DNA from: Posidonia oceanica | Lineage: Eukaryota > Streptophyta > Magnoliopsida > Alismatales > Posidoniaceae | Reading direction: 5' to 3' | Length of the DNA: 64,000 nucleotides | Assembly: GCA_037176725.1 (NCBI GenBank) | Contig: JAZBRS010000037.1 | Coordinates: 10,434,001 to 10,498,000, forward strand | Shown here: one piece after another, positions 56,107 to 64,000 of the stretch | Layout of the letters: every line of letters begins with the position of its first letter | Position numbering within the stretch: the stretch's first letter is position 1 | The notes under the pieces: model-generated | What the model saw: only the letters and a program-made list of their open reading frames with translations | Database searches by the model: none | Told to the model about the DNA's origin: nothing | Translations under genes and position numbers: made by a program

Positions 56107-57066
56107 ATGGAGCACATGAGCACGTCTTCTACCTCTACCTCCATGGCACAGCAAAGCCTAGGCCCGGATGGGTCTTTCTTCAGAGGCTCAACCTCACAGA
56201 CGGAAGGGCCAGGAACCCCTGGCTTCCTACGAGCCGTCGGCCGGCGAAAATTCCCACACGCCTCCATCCCCTTCGATTACCACACTGATACAAATGAAGA
56301 AGGAAGGGAGGCAGATCAGTCCCGAGAAATGAACATCCCGCCCGAGTTCACACATCCCGAGGCAACTTCCAACATCGTGCCTCACGTTGTGACTACCTCC
56401 TATCCAACCGAGGAGGAGACATACGAGGTCCGGCAATCCCTGGCTCAACAACATTTCACGCACACAAGCCCGCAAACCTCCACCCTCCAAGAACACCACA
56501 ATTACCTGTTCCATACGCTAGTCTATACACATGCCATACCTAACCCTGCCTTCCCAAACCTAGGCTCCTATCCACCATACCACACGACGCCCACCTACCC
56601 TTATATCCATCCAACTCTGCCATATGCAACCCCATACCTACCACAACCTCCCGCTAACACGCCATACTACCCCACTCCACCTCCACCATCATTCTTCCAT
56701 CCACAACAACCTCCTATTAATACGTCCTACTACCCCACACGACCCCAATCATCCCTCAGACCCTCGCAAAATAACCCATCACTACCACCATTCCCACAGA
56801 CGCACCAGCACCCGAGCTAGGGGCATTACGCCGCACTAGGGACAGATCTCAAGAGGATGATCGTCGAAGCACTAATAGAGGCTGGAGTCACTTCAAAGAC
56901 GCCCATCGGCTACGACATCTCCAAGTTCCCTCACTTTGCCCTTCCCCTAGGGTTTAAAATGCCAAAGATGAGGAGATATAACGGTACAAAGGATCCCAGG
57001 AATCACATAGCTGCCTTCACTATGGATACTCTGCCATACCGTTACAACGCCGGGCTCACTACATAC
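56107..57066 (+). pseudogene. gag: gag of element D, one amber codon, truncated
   Basis: The frame starts MEHMSTSSTSTSMAQQ. Residues 130-237 are very rich in Pro, Tyr, Thr and His. A TAG at 56818-56820 interrupts it, and translation continues in the same frame as GHYAALGTDLKRM into a recognisable gypsy capsid start (FKMPKMRRYNGTKDPRNHIA). Element E cuts the frame at 57066/57067. The single stop in an otherwise clean frame suggests a recent point change, for example from CAG; regulated readthrough is less likely. Confidence 0.75.
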
Positions 57067-57266
57067 TGTAGCAATCCAAAATTCTGATCGTCCATGCACA
57101 TTACCAAAGCTTGTGTGCACTGATCAAAATAGACTCACTATATGCGGTTGGATCCGAGGGAAGAACTTGACTCGGAAACACTGGCAGAAGAAAAGAAAAG
57201 AAATGATAAGACAATTTGGAGTCGCCACCGGGTCTATTGAATTGGAAGACAAGGAAAACCAGGGGG

Positions 57267-58440
57267 TGTAGACATCCCATTCTGACAGCTTGGAAGTTGG
57301 TAGTTCTCTTTTGCAGGCTTGTGTGGTCTTTGGATTGGCATTCCCTTTTCTAACCCATTTTCTAGCCCATTTCCAAACCCAAAACCTTGCCCCAAACCCT
57401 AGAAGCCCTTACCTAAGCTATTTGCATTTTTACAACACTTTTAGGCCCAAACCTAAGCCCATTCGCAGCCCATGCCACCTGAGTGTGTTGGATGTTGGAA
57501 CAGGCAGCGTCCAACGTTGGACGCGGCCTGTGCTAGCGTCCAACGTTGGACGTGCTCTGGTCTGGCGTCCAACGTTGGACGCGCTCTGGTCGCGCGTCCA
57601 ACGACTCGAGGTCGGCAGCGGCTGCTCCGCCCCCTCCAGCTCACCGCTCGTCCAATCCCCTGCCGCCCCACACTTACTACCCATCCTTTCCTCCACTCCA
57701 CGCCATCCACTACCTTCCAAGCTTGAGTTACTATCCTTCTCTCCTCTATTTCAGCCCAAAACCAGCTCTCCTCCTCTCACTGACAGGTCTGCCTTCCGCC
57801 GACCGTGTCAGCCACCGCCTCGCCTCTGCCGCCCTCCTACCATTGCCCACGCCCTCCTCTGACAATCCACATGGCCTCCACACACTCATCCGCACCTGCC
57901 AATGCCTGATTTTGCCAGAATTTGGCATGCAAATACCCGTCAGCACCCAAACCCATGCAAGCTTCAACAAAACCAGCAAGTTCAACCCTTTGCCATTGAC
58001 ACCACACACAGCAAACGAGAGAGCTTCCACTTCCGAGAGCAAGAAGGCACACCCCTCTCCGTCCTCGATGCTTCGCGACCTCCTTCAGTGCTCCGAGCAG
58101 CTCAGACGCCCTCGCCGAAGTTGCTGCCGCAGCACACCTGCAACTTCGGCAAGCTAGGAGGAATCTCCGCTCTGGGTCGCGAAACGGTTAGCTTTCTGTC
58201 CCCTATAGTCTTGCATGCATAGTAGAGTGTCTCCATGCAGTTTTGCAATTTGTTTGACTCCTTTTGGATGTGATTCACGTCTAAGAGAGAGTTCAGTGTG
58301 TTGGACGCACTAGCTGGTGCGTCCAACGTTGGATGGGGCATAGGCCAGCGTCCAACACTCCCTCTTGCTTTGCTCTGGTTTTGATGCTTCCCTTGCTTTT
58401 CCTTTGCATGCTTTCTTGCAAGCATATGCTATTTGCAAGG
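57267..58440 (+). mobile_element. Piece M: LTR-like insert in LTR E
   Basis: It begins TGTAGACATCCCATTCTGAC after a run of five G, resembling the start of LTR K for about 90 bp, then diverges. It holds the GCGTCCAACGTTGGACGC palindromes and short GC-rich frames. The right edge is unclear, between about 58360 and 58460, and I could not find a clean target duplication. It may be a solo LTR, a truncated LTR or the product of recombination. Confidence 0.5.
57507..57608. repeat. 29-bp repeat of the palindrome GCGTCCAACGTTGGACGC
   Basis: Units start at 57507, 57536, 57565 and 57594, exactly 29 bp apart. The first and third hold the full 18-bp palindrome, the second lacks one end base, and the last keeps only a half. 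Two more copies, one a half, occur at 58319 and 58348, again 29 bp apart. Confidence 0.9.
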
Positions 58441-58469
58441 TAGGGGCTTTTATGCAAGGTTCTTGAAAA

Positions 58470-59110
58470 CTAGAGGGTCTGAGTGCAATTTTGCAAAATG
58501 CAGGGTTCAAAATGCAATTTTACATGGTAAACATGCATTAGGACAAGTTTTGAAATCATATGGGGGATTAACATGCAATTTTGAAATATACAGGGTCTAA
58601 AATGCAATTATTGTATGCAAAACAGTGGTCTTAATGGTCTGGGAATGCAAACAGAGAACCTATATGCAATTTTTAAATATGTAGGGTCTAAAATGCAATT
58701 TTATAAGCAAAAGATGCATTTAAATGACTTTTATAAGCATGCAGAGGACCTATGAGCAATTTTTAAAACATGCAGGGTCTAAAATACAATTTTATAAGTA
58801 AAATATGCATTTAAATGTATGCTGTGCATTAATGAAGGACCTATATGAAAAAATCAGAAAGTATGGGGGAAATGATGCAATGCAGTAAGAAAAATTGAAA
58901 AATAAAAGCATAAGTTAACAGAACAGAGGACTAAAGTGCAAATAGGGAAAATAGCAGGGTTTAAAAATGCAATTTATTAAGGTAAAATACAAGCATTAAA
59001 TCAGATTATTGATGGAAGGACTAACATGCAATAATGGAAAACCAGAGGGCCTGAACTAAAATAAACACTGAAGGAAATCACAGTAGAGGGACTAACATGT
59101 AATTAATTAG
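58470..59110 (-). repeat. Degenerate repeat zone in LTR E
   Basis: CAGGGTCTAAAATGCAATTT-like units recur about every 60 bp. This is the counterpart of 6230-7160 in LTR A. Confidence 0.65.
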
Positions 59111-62100
59111 TTTTTTAGATTTTCCATGCAATTTCATATGATTTAAATGTGGAATTAAATGAGTTTTAAATAGGCAGGACCAGAATGTAATAAAATAAGA
59201 CAGCAAGGCAGATATGCAATTTAATGGCAAAATAGCATGGTTAAAGAAAATAAAGGAATAGTATTTCAAGGGAGAAACCAGGCACTATAGCAAAATGCTA
59301 CCAGTGCCCAGAGAAGAGAAGGAAGACTACCGGAGGGGTGCTGAACAGCTAGGGGGCTTCACCAGAGCTTGATGGAGATCGGGGAGGTGTCGGTGAGCTG
59401 TGACATGGTCTGGAGATGACCGGAGATAGCGTCGGAGCACAGCAGAGCTGTCCGAAGGTAGAGCGGACGGAAACGACGACGGAGGACTGATCTGGAAGCA
59501 TGGCTGTGCTCTTGGGGTCCGTGCGAACCGCGGACGACAAACGGAGCAGCTTTCTGCTGGCTGGAACGGCGAGACAGAGCCGGAGCTCGCCGAAGAAGAA
59601 GAAGTTGACCGCAGAGTTGACTCGACGTAGGAGGGAGGGAAATCCTAATCTAATGGGCGGAAAAGCTAGAGGGGAGAAGAACTAGGGTAGTGGTGCAGAG
59701 GAGTACCTGATTCGATGGCCGAATCCTTCCCCCGATGTTGGCTGATTTTGTAGAGGACGGCGAGCTTCGTCCGGCTGCCACGGGCGTCGTCGACGGGCTG
59801 CGGATGTCTGGATCTCCTCAGTGGAGTCTTCCGGAGCTTCCCGAATGCTTGGACGCAGGTTCTGCAGGCTGGCACGAGAAATGGGTGTTCTGGGTTCACA
59901 GCAAGATGCCGGAGGTGGGGGGAGGTCTGTGTTACTCTCTGGTTCAAGTGGAGGGTTCTGGCGAACTTCTGGAAGTCTGGTGAGTGTTTCTGGAAGGTTA
60001 AGTGGGTCTGTGGAGGCGTGAGGAAGGAGATTGGGATTGGGTTGAATTTCGGACAGAATTCGGGTTAAGTGTTTGAAGTGTTGGGTTTGCACTGTGGTGG
60101 TGATGAAAGATGAGGCTCTGGGGGGCTGAAAAGGTGGGGTTTCGGTGAATAACTGGGAGAAGTTTGGAGGGATTTTGTGTGCAGTGGTGTCGGGAATTCT
60201 GGGGAGGAAGGTGTTGGGTTGCTGGCTCGGTTTCTGGTGGTTGCAGGGTAATTTCGGGGTGGATTTGGTTGTGGAACGGGAGGCTGTGAAGGTCTGGAAG
60301 ATGGTGGAGTTTGGGGGATGAAATGAGAGTGAATTGGAAGGCTGTGAAGGCTCCGGTTCAATGGGATGAAGGAAGAAGAAGGTTGCTGTTTTAGAGGAGG
60401 AAGAAGGAGAGGAATTGGGTGCTGGATGCTCTCTAGATTGCTTGCTCTCTCTCGGACGACCAAAAGCAGATGAGGAGGAGAAGAGCTGAGGTTTTATCAG
60501 CTGCCGAAGGAGTGGAAGCGCGCTGGGGATTCAAATCCTCCACCGACGGGAGCAGCAGCTGGCAACGAGGACAACCGGAGGCGACGCGCATTGAATGCCC
60601 CCCGAGGATCCTGCTGAGAGCTGAGAGAGGAAGGAGGTGAGCTGGATTGATGGTGATCGGGAGGGAAGAAAGAAATCGAATTTTGAAGAGGATGGAGGGA
60701 GTTGCTGGCGCGGGAAGGGAGAAGAACTTGAGGAAGAAGAAGAAGAAGGAGGGAGGAAGGAGGAAGTTGCAGGCATGGGCCGGGCCTTGCACGAAAAGAG
60801 AAATAAAAGAAAGAAAGAAAAGAAAGAAGGGAAGAGGGAGAGGTGGTGGGGAGAATGGGCTGGACCGGGCCTAGCAAGAAAAGAAAGAAAAATAGAAAGA
60901 AAGGAAGATAGGAAGGAAGGGAAAGAGGAAGAGAAAGAAGAAAAAATAAAATAGATAAAAATAAAATAAAAATAGAAAAGGTTTTTAGAATGATTGTGTT
61001 TTAAGTTAGGACTTTGATTAAGTTTTTTTAATGATTGTTTTTTATTAATTAATTAGGTTTAAAGAGATTTAGTTTTGATTAGGGTTTTTAGGGTTTTCCT
61101 TGTCTTAATTTGTTTTTGATTTTGTTTAAATGTTTGTTAAGTCTTTTAAATTGTTTTTTAATTATGTTTTTCTTGTTAAGTACTTGGGATGTTAATTAGG
61201 ATTTTTTCAAAGTTTGTTTCTAGATTAATTAGGGTGAGTTTTAGATTTTAGATTTTAGTTTTTTTTTCCTTAAGTCTTCTCTGATTTGTTTCTTGATTTT
61301 TGTTTGTTTAGTTCTTTTAATATTTTTTAGGTTAGGTTTTCTTGTTAAGTTGTTAATTAGCTGTTCTTAAATTTTGATTGTTTGTTTTTATTTTTTAATT
61401 AAGTTTTCAATTTTTTCTTTTGGGGATTGTTAAGTCAAGTTTTTTTCCTTAATTACTAGCCTTAGTATTTCTTAAGTGTTTCCTTTCTTTTAGGATTTGT
61501 TTTCTTGGTTGTTTTTAATAGGATCTTACTTTTACCTGTTTTGATTACATTTTGGTTTTTTTTCCTTGATTTTACAGCATTTTCTTTTTGTTTGTTTTGC
61601 ATTTTTTAGCTTGCATTCTTGGTTTTTGGCTTTAGTTAGATTTAGTATCTTACTTTTGTTTTTTAATTGTTTGTTTAAGTTTTTAATTATTCCTTTTAGG
61701 TTTTTGATTTGCTTTCCTTTTGTTTTAGGGTTTTGATTTGCTTTCCTTTTGTTTTAGGATTTTGAAGGTTTTTAAGGATTTGTTAGGGATTTAGTTAGAG
61801 AAAGGAAAAGAAAAGGAAAAGGAAAAGGAAGAAGAAAAGGGAGAAATGGAGGAATAAAGAGGAAAGAGAGGAGTTGAAAGAAAATAATTTTTTGAAAGTC
61901 AAAGAAAATGCTAAAAATAAGATAAAAATGAAAATAAGATTGATAAGAGATAGATGCACAAGGGGGTCCACAGCCAGGCAAGAAGAAGGGAGAGAAGGAG
62001 GTGAAAAGAGGGAGGATAATCCGGAGAGAGAGAGGAGAGAGAAAAGAATAATCCAAGAGAGAGAAAAGGATAATTTGGGTAAATGGAGGGGTTAGAAGTT

Positions 62101-62486
62101 TTGAAAAGAGGTGAAATTTGGAGAGTGTGTGGCCTAGGATCCCTAGTGTTGGACCTAGAGTTTTAGTTTAGTTTTGGGAAGGTTTTGGAAGGGTTTTGTG
62201 GTGTAGAAAAAGGGTTGTTTTACCTAGGTTTTCTAGGATTTTTGGGAGTGGTTTTGGTTTGAAAACTTCTAAGTGTTTGGGTAGGTTTGCCAAGTTGGGG
62301 ATGGTGAGTTTTCTTATGGTTTTTGGATAATTTTTGGGTAAGGAAGTAGGGTGTAATCTTGGGTCAAGTTTAGGCTTGTTTTGAAGGGTAGGATGAAAGG
62401 GGATGTGTAGTTTTGACCTAGGTTTGGATCCAGAAGTCACCAGGAGATTCTAATTGATTCAAGTCTGTCAAAATGGGGTGTCAACA

Positions 62487-62499
62487 GATGCCCCTCCCT
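62487..62499 (-). promoter_or_regulatory. Polypurine tract of element E
   Basis: The minus strand reads AGGGAGGGGCATC directly before the LTR start TGTTGACACC, the same core as in element B. It sits in the loop of a possible hairpin between 62543-62552 and 62473-62482. Confidence 0.85.
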
Positions 62500-63019
62500 A
62501 AGCGAGGTCAAGCGAAGCGAGGCCGCTACTTAGGGTTGACAAGACACCCCATCTGATCGACGGGAGCTGAGGTTTGCTATGGGCGTGAGTTACTTATTCG
62601 GCGGATGCACCAAAAATCGTAGCCCGTTGCTGCAATGCAAAGTGCAGGTGCAGATGGATGAGATGCAAAGTATGCAATGCATGCCAATGCAAATGCAATG
62701 CTAATGTTAGTGCAAAAGTTAGTACAGATAAAAATGCTGATGCAGCAGAAGATGTTGATGATGCTGGACTAGTATGTAGTGCTAGAAAAGGAAAGTGCAA
62801 AGGTGATGCAAAAGAAGAATGATAAAAAGAAACGTGATGTGGCGCAAAGACCCGGCAGGCAGGCCAAACTTGTGCCACAAGGCGAGAAAGAAAAGTGCAG
62901 CTTGTCCCCACCCGGGGAGCAAGCTAGCAAGAAAGGGTGCGAGGGGAGAGAGGCCGACTCTCCTATCGCAAAGGGATGCGGGACTTTGCTTTCCTGGGAC
63001 AAAGTCGCGCGAAGAGGGT
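62500..63019 (-). other. Conserved 3' stretch of element E
   Basis: 62500-62620 (minus strand) matches 40300-40440 of B, including GGTGCATCCGCCGA and GGGGTGTCTTGTCAACCCT. 62640-62770 is rich in GCAT-type units as in B. 62780-63019 is G/A-rich with no recognised gene. Confidence 0.6.
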
Positions 63020-64000
63020 GATAAGTTGTCGGGCTTATCGGCCGGATAGTTTATGGTCCTATCAACCAGAAGCGATAGTTTACGGACCTATCAATCGGAA
63101 GCAGTTGTGAGTGATAGTTACTGGATATCAGCCGTAAATCATGATTGTGCAGGATAGTTTACGGTCCTATCAACCAGAAGCGATAGTTTACGAGCCTATC
63201 AACCGGGAGCGATAGTTTACGGGCCTATCAACCAGGAGCGATAGTTTACGGTCCTATCAACTGAAAGCACAATCCATGAGTGATAGTTACTAGTTATCAG
63301 TAGTACAACGCAAATGCCAGAGAATGATAGTTTACGGTCCTATCAACCGGAAGCGATAGTTTACGAGCCTATCAACCGGGAGCGATAGTTTACGGACCTA
63401 TCAACCGGAAGCGATAGTTTACGGTCTTATCAACCGGAAAGGGCATTTGTGAGTGATAGTTACTGGATATCAACCATATAACATGATTGGCGCAGCGATA
63501 GTTTACGGTCCTATCAACTGGAAGCGATAGTTTACGGGCCTATCAACCGGAAGCGATAGTTTACGGACCTATCAACCAGGAGCGATAGTTTACGGACCTA
63601 TCAACCGGAAAGCGCAATCATGAGGGATAGTTACTGGTTATCAGCCGTATAATGCAATTGCAAGTGATAGTTTACGGTCTTATCAACTGGAAGCGATAGT
63701 TTACGGGCCTATCAACCGAGAGCGATAGTTTACGGGCCTATCAACCGGGAGTGATAGTTTACGGTCCTATCAACCGGAAAGTGCAATTGCAAGGGATAGT
63801 TACTGGATATCAGTCGTATAATGTAATTGCAAGTGATAGTTTCGGATATCAGCCAAGGATGAGTTTTGGATCATCAGCCAGAGAATGATAGTTTACGGCC
63901 CTATCAACCGAAAAGTGCAATTACGAGGGACAGTTACTGGATGTCAGCCGTATAACACAACTGCGGGCTAAATAAGACATCGGCCCAAGATGATAGTTTA
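63020..64000 (-). repeat. 29-bp tandem repeat in about 170-bp higher-order units, element E 3' region
   Basis: The basic unit on the plus strand, GATAGTTTACGGTCCTATC followed by AACCGGAAGC, is 29 bp and can fold through GATAG/CTATC. About four units are followed by one longer variant (GATAGTTACTGGATATCAGC plus about 35 bp). The variants start at 63113, 63282, 63455, 63626, 63795 and 63929, giving spacings of 169, 173, 171, 169 and 134 bp. The array runs off the window. Confidence 0.92.

Larger units (their letters stand above)
53194..57066 (+). mobile_element. Element D: Ty3/gypsy element of another family, 5' part
   Basis: Plus-strand 5' LTR (53194-54730), possible primer site, 1.35-kb leader and gag (56107-57066), cut inside gag by element E. 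The LTR start TGTCCTATTTTTGC is unlike the TGTAGACACC of the other Tat-like elements. It inserted into the second RNase H of C (likely target GTAGA, 53189-53193; the other copy is outside). Confidence 0.75.
57067..62486 (-). repeat. 3' LTR of element E, with an inserted LTR-like piece
   Basis: It begins TGTTGACACCCCATTTTGAC (62486) and ends GCTACA (57067). In the sense direction it has a T-rich U3 between two polypyrimidine blocks (plus-strand purines at 61790-62060 and 60640-60960), a GC-rich zone (60470-59280), a degenerate repeat zone (59110-58470), then insert M, then the last 200 bp with an internal primer-site copy (57227-57218). The zone matching 4660-6200 of LTR A, including the conserved near-end block, is missing and M stands in its place. 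Confidence 0.82.
57067..64000 (-). mobile_element. Element E: Tat/Ogre-like, 3' LTR and 3' region
   Basis: Minus-strand element whose 3' LTR (62486-57067) abuts the interrupted gag of D. Right of the LTR come the polypurine tract (62499-62487), a conserved 3' stretch and a tandem array running off the window. Gag and pol lie outside. Its LTR is closely related in layout to that of A. Confidence 0.85.

Noticed and set aside
60637..60954. 105-codon Glu/Lys/Arg-rich plus-strand frame in LTR E
   Set aside because: It is a translation of the purine-rich block, antisense to the element and of very low complexity.
63113..64000. Possible CRISPR array (29-bp repeats)
   Set aside because: Units are directly adjacent without unique spacers, lie in a plant retrotransposon 3' region and form higher-order units; this is a tandem satellite-like array.

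Overview
The window is a block of nested LTR retrotransposons from a seed plant, probably one with a large, repeat-rich genome. I see no host gene, rRNA, tRNA gene or CRISPR array. Evidence for a plant: Ty3/gypsy Tat/Ogre-type elements (tRNA-Arg primer site, 2.4-5.9 kb LTRs, two RNase H domains, tandem repeats between pol and the 3' LTR), an Athila-like gypsy element, and two Ty1/copia lineages, one with a Sirevirus-like gag-pol layout. The species cannot be told from the sequence.

I use letters for the elements. The base layer is copia element I (minus strand), seen as an integrase piece (23187-23799) and the start of its reverse transcriptase (20475-20812). Three things interrupt it. (1) On the left is copia element G (minus, 13606-20463). 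G is broken by Athila-like element F (plus, 10365-13605), and F is broken by Tat/Ogre-like element A (minus, 1-10364, running off the left edge). G's LTR also holds solo LTR H (17004-20128, target duplication CATAG). (2) In the middle is solo LTR J (20813-23186, target duplication GATAC). (3) On the right is Tat-like element K (plus, 23800-28033), whose LTR holds a copia solo LTR, L (24037-25134). K is broken by B (plus, 28034-42341), B by C (plus, 42342-53193), C by D (plus, 53194-57066) and D by E (minus, 57067-64000, running off the right edge). E's LTR carries a further LTR-like insert, M. That gives I>K>B>C>D>E>M on one side and I>G>F>A on the other.

Coding state differs strongly by element. 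A has a gag-type reading frame open for all 1,059 codons to the window edge, so A looks young. C keeps the most complete order (gag, protease, reverse transcriptase, RNase H, second archaeal-type RNase H), but about 26 in-frame stops interrupt it. Most are TAG or TGA at positions explained by C-to-T change in CAG, TGG or CGA codons, the mark of decayed cytosine methylation. B has gag, both LTRs, primer site and polypurine tract but no recognisable pol, so it is probably non-autonomous. D has a gag with one amber codon. F goes straight from a protease piece to its 3' region.

The non-coding parts are the most unusual. The 3' regions of B and E carry unrelated tandem arrays (about 50 bp in B; 29 bp in E, organised into about 170-bp higher-order units). 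The Tat-type LTRs repeat the first ten bases of their own tRNA-Arg primer site at a fixed place inside the LTR. They also carry a strongly conserved block near the LTR end, and in several cases exchangeable palindromic short repeats about 240-340 bp from the LTR start. B and E share a predicted hairpin that places the polypurine tract in its loop.
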